Source: Gillisella taibaishanensis (GTDB lineage: Bacteria > Pseudomonadota > Alphaproteobacteria > Rhizobiales > Rhizobiaceae). Taken from it: a DNA stretch of 64,000 bases. A program made the translations under genes and the position numbers. The notes beneath the pieces were generated by a model, which saw only the letters and a list, made by a program, of their open reading frames with translations, ran no database searches and was not told where the DNA came from. Positions within the stretch are counted from its first letter, which is position 1. Every line of letters starts with the position of its first letter. The stretch is from contig NZ_MKIN01000028.1 in the NCBI RefSeq assembly GCF_001938985.1, positions 28,438-92,437 of the forward strand. Direction: 5' to 3'. This document shows, one piece after another, positions 52,083-61,377 of the stretch.

Positions 52083-52823
52083 ATGGAGCATATCGACCAT
52101 ATCCTGATCGTCGATGACGATCGCGAGATCCGTGAACTGGTGTCGAGCTATCTGAAGAAGAATGGTTTGCGCACCAGCGTTGCCGCCGACGGGCGGCAGA
52201 TGCGCAGTTTCCTGGATGCCAATGTGGTCGATCTGATCGTGCTCGACGTGATGATTCCCGGCGATGACGGGCTGGTTCTCTGCAGGGAGCTAAGGGCCGG
52301 CAAGCATAAGGCAACACCGATCCTGATGCTGACCGCTCGCGACGATGAGATGGATCGTGTCATCGGCCTGGAAATGGGTGCCGACGATTATCTCGCGAAG
52401 CCTTTTGCTGCGCGCGAGCTCCTCGCTCGAATCAAGGCCGTCCTGCGCCGCACAAGGATGCTGCCGCCAAACCTGCAGATCAGCGAGGCGGGCCAGGTCC
52501 TGACCTTCGGAACATGGCGCCTCGATACCGTCGGCCGGCATCTGCTTGATCCCGAGGGCACGGAGATTGCGCTGAGCGGCGCGGAATATCGGCTGCTCCG
52601 CGTCTTCATCGACCATCCGCAGCGTGTTCTCAACCGCGACCAGCTCTTGAACCTGACGCAGGGCCGCGATGCGGAATTGTTCGACCGTTCGATCGATCTT
52701 CTCGTCAGCCGCGTCCGCCAGCGGTTGGGCGATGACGCGCGCGAGCCAACCTATATCAAGACGGTGCGTGCGGAAGGCTATGTCTTCGCGGTGCCGGTGG
52801 AAATTTCGGAGCCTAGGACATGA
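52083..52823 (+). CDS. OmpR-family response regulator
   Basis: A 246-residue regulator. The receiver domain has ILIVDDDREIRELV, the phospho-acceptor in LIVLDVMIPGDDGL and the Lys in YLAKPFAARELLARI. The C-terminal winged helix (ALSGAEYRLLRVFIDHPQRV, YIKTVRAEGYVF) binds DNA. A start at 52041 would add 14 residues; the ATG at 52083 fits the family better. It overlaps the following sensor kinase by four bases, so the two are a cognate pair. Confidence 0.92.
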   Translation: MEHIDHILIVDDDREIRELVSSYLKKNGLRTSVAADGRQMRSFLDANVVDLIVLDVMIPGDDGLVLCRELRAGKHKATPILMLTARDDEMDRVIGLEMGADDYLAKPFAARELLARIKAVLRRTRMLPPNLQISEAGQVLTFGTWRLDTVGRHLLDPEGTEIALSGAEYRLLRVFIDHPQRVLNRDQLLNLTQGRDAELFDRSIDLLVSRVRQRLGDDAREPTYIKTVRAEGYVFAVPVEISEPRT

Positions 52824-54151
52824 CCAACCCGGCGGTGGACAAGGCTGGCCTGCATTTCGCTTTCTGGCCGGGCACCCTGCGCGCGCGCCTCTTTCTCATC
52901 CTCTTTTTGGGCCTGGCGGTTGCCTACGGCCTTTCCTTCAGCATCCTGTTCTTTGAACGGTACACCTCTGCCAAGGCCGTCATGCTCGGTACGCTCGAAA
53001 GCGACCTTGCAACCTCGATCGCCGTGATCGACCGGCTGCCAGCGGCAGAACGTCCGGCATGGCTCGATCGCCTCAGTCGCGGCAATTATCGGCTGGAACT
53101 CGGGGCCGGCATTCCCGGCATTCCCGATATGTCGGGCCACGGAGCTGAGATTGCTGCCCGGATCGAGGAGGCGGCGGGTCATCAATTCCCGCTGACGGTA
53201 GAAGCCATTCCCGGCGCGAACGGCAGATTACAGGGGCATTTGACACTCTCCGATGGTTCACCGCTGACGATCGACGTAACACCGCGGGGTGTGATGCCGC
53301 TGGCGAGCTGGCTGCCTTATGTCTTTGCTGTCCAGATGCTGCTGCTTGTCGCCTGCACTTGGCTCGTCGTAAGTCATGCATTTCGTCCTCTTGGCGATCT
53401 CGCCGCGGCCGCCGATGCGCTTGATCCCAATGCCAAGAGCGATCCGATCAGCGAGAGCGGTCCCCGGGAGGTCGCTCATGCGGCGCGGGCGTTCAACGCC
53501 ATGCGCGACCGCATCGCCCATCATCTTGAGGAACGGGTGCAAATCCTTGCGGCTATCTCCCATGACCTGCAGACACCGATTGCACGAATGCGACTGCGCG
53601 TCGAGATGGCGGACGAAAGCCCGGAACGCGACAAGCTGGTGAGTGACCTGCGCGAAATCGAAATGCTGGTGAAGGATGGAATCGCTTATGCGCGCAGTTC
53701 CCACGGCAATGGCGAGAAGACATCGCGCATCGACCTTTCGTCCTTCATCGACAGCATTGCCTACGACTATCAGGACACCGGGAAGGCGGTCGCGGTTGTC
53801 GGGCCAGTATACGGTACGATCTCAACCAAGCCACATGCACTGCGACGCATCCTGACAAACGCCATCGACAACGCGGTAAAGTTTGCCGGAGCAGCAGAGT
53901 TGAGCGTCGAGCGTGGAACGGGTGGCGAAACGGTGCTGACCGTCCTTGACCGGGGGCCGGGCATACCGGAGGAAATGCTGGTGGCTGCCATGCAGCCATT
54001 CGTGCGGCTGGAGCAATCGCGCAACCGCGAGACCGGTGGCACGGGGCTCGGGCTTGCGATCGCACAGCAGCTGGCGACGGCTCTCGGCGGCAATGTTCGC
54101 CTTTATAATCGCAACGGCGGCGGACTTGCCGTCGAACTGACCTTGCGATGA
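52820..54151 (+). CDS. EnvZ-like sensor histidine kinase
   Basis: A 443-residue inner-membrane sensor. TM1 lies near residues 20-40 (LFLILFLGLAVAYGLSF), followed by a periplasmic domain of about 120 residues, TM2 near 155-175, and a HAMP linker. The phospho-acceptor box is LAAISHDLQTPIARM, the N-box LRRILTNAIDNAVKF, and G-boxes are LDRGPGIPEE and GGTGLGLAIAQQL. It should phosphorylate the adjacent regulator. The signal is unknown. Confidence 0.92.
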   Translation: MTNPAVDKAGLHFAFWPGTLRARLFLILFLGLAVAYGLSFSILFFERYTSAKAVMLGTLESDLATSIAVIDRLPAAERPAWLDRLSRGNYRLELGAGIPGIPDMSGHGAEIAARIEEAAGHQFPLTVEAIPGANGRLQGHLTLSDGSPLTIDVTPRGVMPLASWLPYVFAVQMLLLVACTWLVVSHAFRPLGDLAAAADALDPNAKSDPISESGPREVAHAARAFNAMRDRIAHHLEERVQILAAISHDLQTPIARMRLRVEMADESPERDKLVSDLREIEMLVKDGIAYARSSHGNGEKTSRIDLSSFIDSIAYDYQDTGKAVAVVGPVYGTISTKPHALRRILTNAIDNAVKFAGAAELSVERGTGGETVLTVLDRGPGIPEEMLVAAMQPFVRLEQSRNRETGGTGLGLAIAQQLATALGGNVRLYNRNGGGLAVELTLR

Positions 54152-54335
54152 CAGCCGCCAGAGCCAATCAGTGCGCTGGCTTCCCTGAGATCGCTGCTGT
54201 TTTGGCTGCGGCGCCATTGCTACCGTTTGATACACTTCACTGACTTTCCTGAAACAGTGCAGATACTCCCGTGAGCGAAAACGCCTCCTGTCAGCGAATA
54301 GCGCTGGCTGAAGAGAGAGACACAAGGAGCATCCC

Positions 54336-54752
54336 ATGACGAAGATCGACACTGTTCTTTATACCGGACGGACCCATACCACGGGCGGCCGCGAAGGCTT
54401 TGCGCGTAGCGATGACGCGGCGCTGGAAATCAAGCTGTCTCCTCCCGGTAGCGGACGACCGGGCACGAACCCCGAGCAACTTTTTGCAGCCGGCTGGTCG
54501 GCCTGCTTCGTCGGTGCCATGACACGAGCCGCCGGTAAGCGGCAGTTGCGACTGCCCGCAGATGTCGCGGTCGACGCCGAAGTGGATCTCGGGACGACAG
54601 AAGGAGAGTTCTTTCTGCAGGCGCGCCTGAATGTCAGCCTGCCAGGCATGGACCGGGAAACCGCGCGGGCTATCATCCATGACGCACATCAGATCTGCCC
54701 CTATTCGAAAGCGACGCGCGGCAATATTGCTGTGGAACTCAATCTCGCATGA
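54336..54752 (+). CDS. ohr: organic hydroperoxide resistance protein (OsmC/Ohr family)
   Basis: A 138-residue cytosolic thiol peroxidase. It begins VLYTGRTHTTGGREG. The catalytic Cys pair lies in AAGWSACFVGAM and HQICPYSKATRGN, and the conserved Arg is in the early GREGFARSD strand. It reduces organic peroxides. No OhrR regulator is next to it. A clear AAGGAG precedes the start by eight bases. The gene lies 184 bases after the sensor kinase and so probably has its own promoter. Confidence 0.92.
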   Translation: MTKIDTVLYTGRTHTTGGREGFARSDDAALEIKLSPPGSGRPGTNPEQLFAAGWSACFVGAMTRAAGKRQLRLPADVAVDAEVDLGTTEGEFFLQARLNVSLPGMDRETARAIIHDAHQICPYSKATRGNIAVELNLA

Positions 54753-54756
54753 CGCT

Positions 54757-54953
54757 CGCAGCGCGTAAGCGAGTTCGAGAACTACACGCGCGATCTGTTT
54801 GCTTTGGAGATTGTCCGCCCCCTATTGCGCGGTCATGCGAAAGACGATCCAAAGGCCATGCGCGCGTCCGCCGGTCGGGCGTATAATGCGTTTGATTGGA
54901 TGGAGCAGGCGCTGTCAGTCGCGCCTTGTCTGGCGGGTGACGGGCGGAACTAA
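54757..54953 (+). pseudogene. C-terminal scrap of a glutathione S-transferase
   Basis: A frame after ohr reads SEFENYTRDLFALEIVRPLL, then GRAYNAFDWMEQALSVAPCL before a stop inside a terminator hairpin. The helical pattern ending in xFxxxExxLxxxPxLAG fits a GST C-terminal domain. No N-terminal thioredoxin domain or start codon is present. Confidence 0.4.
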
Positions 54954-54966
54954 AGCTCCGCCCGTC
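54939..54966. terminator. terminator hairpin between GST scrap and aldehyde dehydrogenase
   Basis: GACGGGCGGA (54939-54948) pairs with TCCGCCCGTC (54957-54966) around an 8-base loop. A second hairpin, GGCTATCATC with GATGATAGCC (54969-54992), covers the stop of the leftward aldehyde dehydrogenase gene. Together they separate two convergent units. Confidence 0.7.
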
Positions 54967-54976
54967 GTGGCTATCA

Positions 54977-56392
54977 TCACGCGATGATAGCCTTTGGCTC
55001 CAGAAATGCCTCCAGGCCAAACACGCCGTACTCGCGACCGATGCCCGAGTGCTTGAAGCCGCCAAAGGGAGCGAGCGGTTCATGCGGCGCGCCATTGATG
55101 ACAACGCGACCGCTGTCGAGCCGATCCGCAAGTTCCTGCATCCGCGCGGCGTCAGTGCCATGAAGATAGGACTGAAGCCCATAGGAAGTGTCATTGGCGA
55201 TCAACACGGCTTCGTCATCGTCGCTGTAGGCAATGACTGACAGGACCGGACCGAATATTTCTTCGCGGGCGATCCTCATTTGGTTGTCGACGTTGGCGAA
55301 TATGGTCGGCTTCGTGAACCAGCCACGATCAAGCCCGGCAGGCCGCCCCAGGCCGCCCGTCAGAAGGTCGGCGCCCTCTCGTGTCCCCAACTCGATATAG
55401 GATTGGACTCGATCGTACTGCTTCTGACTGACCATCGGGCCGATAACTGCATCCGGATCATCGGGTGAGCCGACCTTGAAGGCTTCGATTTCTTGCTTCA
55501 ACCTGGCCAGCACCTCTTCGAGCCGATGCTTGGGAGCCAGGATACGGGTTCCGGCAATGCAGGCCTGGCCGCTGTTGACGAAACCCATCCTCAAGACAGC
55601 GGGGATGGTCACGTCCAAATCTGCATCGTCCAGAATGATGTTCGGACCCTTGCCGCCAAGCTCCAGCGTGACGCGCTTGAAGGTGTCGGCCGCGTTGCGC
55701 AGTATCTCTCTGCCGACAGCGGTAGAACCCGTAAATGTCAGCTTCGCGATGTCCGGATGCTTGCTGAGTTCCGCGCCGACGACATTTCCGAACCCGTTGA
55801 CGATGTTGAAGACGCCATTCGGCAGACCCGCTTCGTGAAGGCAGTCGGTCAAGATCTGCGTCTGTAACGCGCTCATCTCGCTGGGCTTGATGACGATTGT
55901 GGAACCTGCGGCGATGGCGGTCGCGAGCTTTGAGGTGATGAAGCTGATATTGCTGTTCCAAGGCGTAATAGCGGCGGCGACGCCGGAGGGCCGCATGACC
56001 ACACGAGCACGGCCCATCTGGCGCTCGAAGTCGTAGTCCTCCAGGACGTTTGCCATGGTCAGGAAGCTTGAAGCAGCATGAGGGATGGCAAATCGCGTAA
56101 ACGTCTGCGGCGCACCATATTCAAGCGCCATGGCTTCGGTGAGATCGGAGACGCGGGCGGCAACGGTGACGTTCAATCGTTTTAGCATGTCGATGCGCTC
56201 ACGCTTCGTCGTCCGTGAGAATGACGGGAAAGCACGTTTCGCCGCCGCGACAGCCTCTCGCGCATCTTCGACGCCACCCAGTCTGACCGTGCCGATTTTC
56301 TCTTCCGTTGACGGATTGTGGAGATCGGCCGTCTCTGTCGCGCGAGGCGTGACGAATTGCCCGTCGATGTAAATCTTGTCGATGTCGTACAT
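54977..56392 (-). CDS. NAD(P)-dependent aldehyde dehydrogenase
   Basis: A 471-residue ALDH. Motifs: PWNSNISFITSKLATAI for cofactor entry, FTGSTAVGREIL, the general-base Glu in TLELGGKGPNIIL, the catalytic Cys in NSGQACIAGTRI, and EEIFGPVLSVI near the C-terminus. It oxidises an unknown aldehyde to an acid. The start at 56392 has AGGAG ten bases upstream. It is divergent from a LysR gene across 96 bases, its likely regulator. Confidence 0.93.
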   Translation of the reverse strand: MYDIDKIYIDGQFVTPRATETADLHNPSTEEKIGTVRLGGVEDAREAVAAAKRAFPSFSRTTKRERIDMLKRLNVTVAARVSDLTEAMALEYGAPQTFTRFAIPHAASSFLTMANVLEDYDFERQMGRARVVMRPSGVAAAITPWNSNISFITSKLATAIAAGSTIVIKPSEMSALQTQILTDCLHEAGLPNGVFNIVNGFGNVVGAELSKHPDIAKLTFTGSTAVGREILRNAADTFKRVTLELGGKGPNIILDDADLDVTIPAVLRMGFVNSGQACIAGTRILAPKHRLEEVLARLKQEIEAFKVGSPDDPDAVIGPMVSQKQYDRVQSYIELGTREGADLLTGGLGRPAGLDRGWFTKPTIFANVDNQMRIAREEIFGPVLSVIAYSDDDEAVLIANDTSYGLQSYLHGTDAARMQELADRLDSGRVVINGAPHEPLAPFGGFKHSGIGREYGVFGLEAFLEPKAIIA

Positions 56393-56488
56393 TCTAAGCT
56401 CCTTTCGGCTGTTGAGCGTTATCTGGCATTTCGGCACTGTCCTGATAAGCTGGCCAAAAGCACTCAGCGTGATAGGAGATTACGGACA

Positions 56489-57406
56489 ATGATGCGTGGC
56501 TCGCTTGCTGAACTTGAGGCAGTCCTCGCCGTCTCTGTCCAAGGCGGGTTTCGGGCGGCAGCTCGCGAGCTTGGGATCTCGTCATCGTCGCTCAGTCAGC
56601 AGATCGCAGCGTTGGAGACGCGCATGGGCGTGAGGTTGTTCAACCGTTCGACTCGGAGCGTTGTTCTTTCCGCTGCTGGCGAGCAGTTCGTGGCGAGCGT
56701 CGGACCGGCGCTTGAGGCGATCCGTAGCGCTGTTGAGCACGTGGATGAACACCGGGCGGAAGCCAAGGGCACCTTGCGTATCAACACGTCCATCGGCGCA
56801 ACGCGCATGATTCTGGCGCCGCTGATCCTGGAATACATGCAGAGAAACCCGCAGATGGAAGTGGAGATTGTTACGGAGGCCGCGCTGATCGATGTGAACG
56901 CCAAGGGTTTTGACGCGGGCATCAGGATCAGGGAAGCCGTCCCCCCTGATATGGTGGTCGTCCCTATCGGCGATAACATCCTCCCGGCCATCGTCGGTTC
57001 GACCGCCTATTTCAATCGGCACGGAAAACCAGAGGTGCCGGCAGACCTTCAGAAGCATACATGCATCCGCGCCCGAATGGCGAGTGGGGCAATCTATCGA
57101 TGGGAGTTCGAGCGGCGGGGCGAGAGTTTCGCACTGGACGTTCCAGGCAAACTGGTGCTCGACGACAGCGATCTTATGCTTCGGGCCACCCTTAATGGAG
57201 CGGGTCTTGCCTATCTGAACGAATGGCAGGTGAAGGACCATATTGCCGCTGGAAGGCTGGAGCAGGTTCTAGCCGATTGGACGCCGCCCTATCCCGGCTT
57301 GTGTCTCTACTATCCCGGAAGACGCAATATTCCGGCCAAGCTGCGCCGGCTCGTGGACTTGGTGCACGAGGTCCGGCAACTCAGCGATATGGAGAGGTTA
57401 TCTTGA
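56489..57406 (+). CDS. LysR-family transcriptional regulator
   Basis: A 305-residue regulator of the CrgA/DmlR-like branch. The winged helix lies at residues 5-62 (SVQGGFRAAARELGISSSSL, RMGVRLFNRSTRSVVLSAAG). The two-lobed effector domain follows from about residue 90. GAGE at the start of the hinge and the FDAGIRI strand are typical. It sits divergent to the aldehyde dehydrogenase and probably controls it. AGGAG precedes the ATG at 56489; a second ATG follows immediately. Confidence 0.9.
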   Translation: MMRGSLAELEAVLAVSVQGGFRAAARELGISSSSLSQQIAALETRMGVRLFNRSTRSVVLSAAGEQFVASVGPALEAIRSAVEHVDEHRAEAKGTLRINTSIGATRMILAPLILEYMQRNPQMEVEIVTEAALIDVNAKGFDAGIRIREAVPPDMVVVPIGDNILPAIVGSTAYFNRHGKPEVPADLQKHTCIRARMASGAIYRWEFERRGESFALDVPGKLVLDDSDLMLRATLNGAGLAYLNEWQVKDHIAAGRLEQVLADWTPPYPGLCLYYPGRRNIPAKLRRLVDLVHEVRQLSDMERLS

Positions 57407-57484
57407 ATCAGAAGTTTCAGTCGGCTCGTATGGGATTTAGAACCAGGTCTTGAAGGGCGTATCAGGAGGGAAGTTCGGTTATGG

Positions 57485-57814
57485 CTAGCCTCCCTCCTTG
57501 AAACCTGAAGCACTTTCGGATGAACGCCAGCATATCCGCGTTCAGAAATGCCTGTGGGTGTTGATGAGATGCCTGGCAGGCTGATCTCTCAGCTTAGACA
57601 ACGCCTGCTCGATCCGAGCGTAAGATGCTGTGATACCAGCATCGACAAGAACCTTGCCATTCTTGCCCGTCAGAACGGCGATGTTGCCGCGAACTTGGTA
57701 GGTCGTGATGTCAGTACGGGTGGCTGCATCCCTGAGCGAAGCCGGCACTGAAACGCCAAACCTTGCCACGCGGAGCTTGGCACTGTTGCATTCAGCGTAA
57801 CGGTCCAGTGCCAA
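57485..57814 (-). pseudogene. metallo-beta-lactamase-fold N-terminal relic joined to a hydrolase tail scrap
   Basis: The minus strand reads VRGNIAVLTGKNGKVLVDAG and ends HLINTHRHF-stop. This is the strand leading to the HxHxDH metal motif of MBL-fold proteins, cut inside that motif. Immediately after, in another frame, NADMLAFIRK resembles the last residues of chloroperoxidase-type hydrolases. Two gene ends were joined by a deletion. Not functional. Confidence 0.55.
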
Positions 57815-57899
57815 ACATGAATATTCAGCTGGCCGCCTGCTCGTTGCATCCTGTGGTCACGGATCGGGAACGGACCCGACCTTCATCAGGAGCGATCAC

Positions 57900-58511
57900 A
57901 TGAAACTTTATCACCATCCGCTGTCAGGCCACGCGCACCGTGCCCGGCTATTTCTCTCGTTGATCGGGCTCCCCCACGAGTTGGTGGAGGTCGATCTGCA
58001 GGCTGGCGCCCACAAGCAGCCCGACTTCCTCAAGATGAATCCCTTCGGCCAGGTGCCGGTACTGGCGGATGGCGATATCTTCATCTCCGATTCCAACGCG
58101 ATCCTGGTTTACCTTGCCAAGAAGGCAGGTCAGACGGAATGGCTTCCGGAAGATGCAAAAGGGGCGGCCGATGTTCAGCGCTGGCTTTCGGTTGCTGCCG
58201 GTGAAATCGCTTACGGACCGGCAGCTGCTCGTCTGGTGACGGTGTTCGGCGCCAAGTTCAATCCGGAAGAGGTCATTGGACGTGCACATACCATCCTCGG
58301 CCGGATCGAGAGCCAGCTGCAAGGGCGGGAATGGCTGGTCGGCGACCGCCCGACGATCGCCGACGTTGCGATCTACAGCTATGTCGCGCGTGCTCCGGAA
58401 GGCAATGTCGACCTTAGCGCCTATCCGTCCGTCAATGCCCTGCTGACCCGGGTTGAACAACTTCCAGGCTTTGTCGACTTCGTCAAGACGCCGGTTGGCC
58501 TTGCCGCCTGA
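57900..58511 (+). CDS. glutathione S-transferase
   Basis: A 203-residue cytosolic GST. The thioredoxin-like N-domain begins KLYHHPLSGHAHRARLFLSL and includes NPFGQVPVLADGDIFISDSN, where the Asp-Ser pair contacts glutathione. The helical C-domain contains LVGDRPTIADVAIYSYV with the capping Asp. The substrate is unknown. It has AGGAG ten bases before the ATG. It leads a run of five plus-strand genes, though a terminator-like hairpin follows. Confidence 0.92.
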   Translation: MKLYHHPLSGHAHRARLFLSLIGLPHELVEVDLQAGAHKQPDFLKMNPFGQVPVLADGDIFISDSNAILVYLAKKAGQTEWLPEDAKGAADVQRWLSVAAGEIAYGPAAARLVTVFGAKFNPEEVIGRAHTILGRIESQLQGREWLVGDRPTIADVAIYSYVARAPEGNVDLSAYPSVNALLTRVEQLPGFVDFVKTPVGLAA

Positions 58512-58522
58512 GCCTCGATAGG

Positions 58523-58556
58523 GCGTGCGATGCCTCGCACGCTCTTTGCCTCTTTT
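58523..58556 (+). terminator. attenuator-type hairpin between GST and fusion gene
   Basis: GCGTGCGA (58523-58530) pairs with TCGCACGC (58535-58542) over a 4-base loop and is followed by a T-rich run (TCTTTGCCTCTTTTTC). It lies only 15 bases before the next ATG and could end or attenuate transcription. Confidence 0.6.
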
Positions 58557-58570
58557 TCTGGAGAACGCAA

Positions 58571-60628
58571 ATGTCCGAGACGTTTACAAAACTGCCGGTG
58601 TGGCACGAAGGCGAGACCTTGATCCAGGAAAAGCTTGGCGTAAAGGAGCGCATGGCCTCTGTCGGGCAGCGCGTCATTCGCGATTTCATGCCGGACCAGC
58701 ATCGCGACTTTTATGCCCAACTGCCTTTCATCGTTCTAGGTAGCGTTGACCGGTCCGATGATGCTTGGGCAACGTTTGTCGAAGGCCAGCCGGGCTTCAT
58801 GTCGTCACCCTCTCCTGTCGTTTTGGACATTGCCGCGATCCGAGATCCAAGTGATCCGGCAAGTGAAGGACTTGTCGATGGCTTGCCGATCGGTCTCCTC
58901 GGTATCGAGATGCACACGCGGCGCCGCAACCGTATGAACGGTTTCGTCTCGACGACCGATAGCGGTTTCCGCGTGGATGTTGACCAGAGTTTCGGAAATT
59001 GCCCGCGTTACATTCAGTTGCGCGACTTCGCGTTCGAACGCCAGCCGGGAACCTTGTTTAACGGTGAAGTTGAAGAGCTGCCTGCACTTGATGATCAGGC
59101 AAGCACGATTATCCGGGAAGCTGATGCGTTCTTCGTTGCCTCCTACGTCGATCGCGAAGACCGGCGCCAGGTGGATGTCTCCCACCGCGGTGGAAACGCC
59201 GGATTCGTCCGCATCGGTGACGACGGTATCCTTACGATCCCTGACTTCGATGGAAATCTCTTCTTCTCGACGCTCGGCAACATCCTCGTAAACGGTAAGG
59301 CGGGACTTCTGTTCGTGGATTTCAATACGGGCGATATGCTCCAGATGACGGGGACAGCCGAGGTCATCTTCGATTCACCCGAGGTTGCCGCCTTTCAGGG
59401 TGCGGAGCGGTTTTGGACCTTCAAGCCGACACGCATCGTCAGGCGCCGTAATGCACTGGCTCTAAGATGTGCTTTCCAGAAAGACGGCTGGTCTCCGAGT
59501 TCCCTGATGACAGGCAGCTGGAGCCAAGCGGCCGCCCGTCTCCGTGCAGCAGAGTTTGCCACAAACTGGCGGCCTATGACCGTTACTGCAATTGTCGATG
59601 AAAGCGCGACGATCAAGTCTTTCCATCTGCAGCCGAGCGATGGCGCAGGGCTACTCCCTCACAACGCCGGCCAGCATCTACCTATACGCATAAAGCTACC
59701 CGGCGAAGAAAACGCGATCATACGCACCTACACGCTTTCGGTCGCGCCGTCCGACGGGATCTACCGCATTAGCGTCAAGCGAGACGGCCGGGTTTCGCAG
59801 TTCTTGCATGATACTGTTGCAATCGGTGACGTTATCGAGGCGCGCGCGCCGGCCGGTGACTTCAAGATTGACACACGCTCGACACGGCCGGCTGTACTTC
59901 TTGCAGGGGGTATCGGCATCACGCCGTTGCTCGCCATGCTTCGTCACGTCGTCTACGAAGGGCTCCGCAAGCAGCGAGTCCGTCCAGTCACCTTATTCTA
60001 CGCAGCCCGTTCCAGGGCTGATCGACCGTTTGACAAAGAGATCACGGAGTTGATTAGCGCAGCCAGGGGTGCCGTGCGCTTGGTCAGGATCCTCAGCGAC
60101 ACCACGGATGCGGAAGAGGGGAGGGACTTCGACGCCGCAGGGCGGATCGATATGGCGATGCTGATGCGGTTCCTTCCCTTCAACGACTATGATTTCTATC
60201 TCTGCGGTCCTGCACCGTTCACGCAAGGGCTCTATGACGGGCTGCGGACGCTCAACATTGCTGACGATCGAATTCAGGCTGAAGCCTTCGGTCCGTCCTC
60301 GCTCATTCGCACGGGGCAACCCACACCAGCAGCTGTGTCTTCCGCCAAGCAGCCGTCAGAAAAGCCCGTAGCTGTCGTGTTCACCAATTCCTTGAAAGAA
60401 GCGCGATGGATCCCTGGTTCCGGCACTCTCCTGGAACTTGCCGAAGCACGTGGCCTTGAGCCCGAATTCAGTTGTCGGGAAGGCAGTTGCGGGACGTGCC
60501 GGACGAAGCTCGTCAAGGGTGCCGTCGCTTATGTCAAGCATTCCACCGCCAAGATAGACGCGGACGAAGTGCTTCTGTGCTGCGCCGTTCCTGCCGACCA
60601 GGAAGGTGGTCTGCAACTCGCTGTCTAA
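58571..60628 (+). CDS. PNPOx-like / flavin reductase / 2Fe-2S ferredoxin fusion protein
   Basis: A 685-residue three-part oxidoreductase. Residues 20-290 are a split-barrel PNPOx-type flavin domain (GVKERMASVGQRVIRDFMPD, RGGNAGFVRI). Residues 325-560 are a ferredoxin-NADP reductase-like module with RTYTLSVAPSDGIYRISVKR for FAD and AGGIGITPLLAM for NAD(P)H. Residues 595-685 are a plant-type ferredoxin with Cys ligands in FSCREGSCGTC and LLCC. Electrons would pass from NAD(P)H through FAD and the Fe-S centre to the split barrel. The physiological substrate is unknown. Confidence 0.88.
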   Translation: MSETFTKLPVWHEGETLIQEKLGVKERMASVGQRVIRDFMPDQHRDFYAQLPFIVLGSVDRSDDAWATFVEGQPGFMSSPSPVVLDIAAIRDPSDPASEGLVDGLPIGLLGIEMHTRRRNRMNGFVSTTDSGFRVDVDQSFGNCPRYIQLRDFAFERQPGTLFNGEVEELPALDDQASTIIREADAFFVASYVDREDRRQVDVSHRGGNAGFVRIGDDGILTIPDFDGNLFFSTLGNILVNGKAGLLFVDFNTGDMLQMTGTAEVIFDSPEVAAFQGAERFWTFKPTRIVRRRNALALRCAFQKDGWSPSSLMTGSWSQAAARLRAAEFATNWRPMTVTAIVDESATIKSFHLQPSDGAGLLPHNAGQHLPIRIKLPGEENAIIRTYTLSVAPSDGIYRISVKRDGRVSQFLHDTVAIGDVIEARAPAGDFKIDTRSTRPAVLLAGGIGITPLLAMLRHVVYEGLRKQRVRPVTLFYAARSRADRPFDKEITELISAARGAVRLVRILSDTTDAEEGRDFDAAGRIDMAMLMRFLPFNDYDFYLCGPAPFTQGLYDGLRTLNIADDRIQAEAFGPSSLIRTGQPTPAAVSSAKQPSEKPVAVVFTNSLKEARWIPGSGTLLELAEARGLEPEFSCREGSCGTCRTKLVKGAVAYVKHSTAKIDADEVLLCCAVPADQEGGLQLAV

Positions 60629-60752
60629 GGACTTGGATTGCTGCGTCCAGCGTAACAGTCCTTTGTTCCTTTTCGATCTTCAGCGATCAGCGCCACAGGG
60701 CCATATTCGGTCTCAGAGAGCGACATCTCTCACAACTGAAAAGGAGAATACA

Positions 60753-61301
60753 ATGTCACGCATTCCTACCCCGGCAACCATCGACGAAGCGCCCGAAGCC
60801 TCCCGCCCGATCCTCGAGACCATCCAGAAGCAGATGGGTTCTGTTCCGAATATCTTCCGGCTGGTTTCCAACAGCCCCGCCGCATTGACGGGCTTGACCT
60901 CGCTCCAGGGCGCACTCGGCAAAGGCAAGCTCCCATTGGCCACCCGCGAACGCATCGCGCTTGCGATGGCTGAAGCCAACGGCTGTGACTACTGCCTTTC
61001 CGCCCACACCTTCACCGGTACGAAGTTCGCCAAGCTCGACGAGAGCGAGATCGCTGCCAACCGCAGCGGCACCTCGAACGATCCCAAGGCAGCTGCCGCA
61101 GTCGAATTCACCCGGGCACTGACAGTGGCCCGCGGTTCCGTCGCGCCAGCCGAAATCGCAAAGGTCCGTGATGCTGGCTACAGCGACGCTGAGATCGTCG
61201 AGATCATCGCCCATGTCGCCCTCAATACCTTCACGAACTACGTAAATGAGGCGCTCGAAACCGAAATCGACTTCCCCCGCATTAATCGCGCGGCTGCCTG
61301 A
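60753..61301 (+). CDS. AhpD-like / carboxymuconolactone-decarboxylase-family protein
   Basis: A 182-residue helical protein. ANGCDYCLSAHTF has the redox CxxC and His typical of AhpD-like peroxidase-linked members, rather than true decarboxylases. MGSVPNIFRLVSNSPAAL is the usual N-terminal part. It likely reduces or supports reduction of a peroxide or an unidentified disulfide partner. AAGGAG precedes the ATG. It follows the fusion gene by 124 bases and precedes a DUF1348 gene. Confidence 0.9.
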   Translation: MSRIPTPATIDEAPEASRPILETIQKQMGSVPNIFRLVSNSPAALTGLTSLQGALGKGKLPLATRERIALAMAEANGCDYCLSAHTFTGTKFAKLDESEIAANRSGTSNDPKAAAAVEFTRALTVARGSVAPAEIAKVRDAGYSDAEIVEIIAHVALNTFTNYVNEALETEIDFPRINRAAA

Positions 61302-61377
61302 CGCCTGGCCCGAAGGCGGTGCGAGACGTACCGCCTCCCGCCCCACGAGTGACCATAAACCTCAAAGGAACTTTTCC

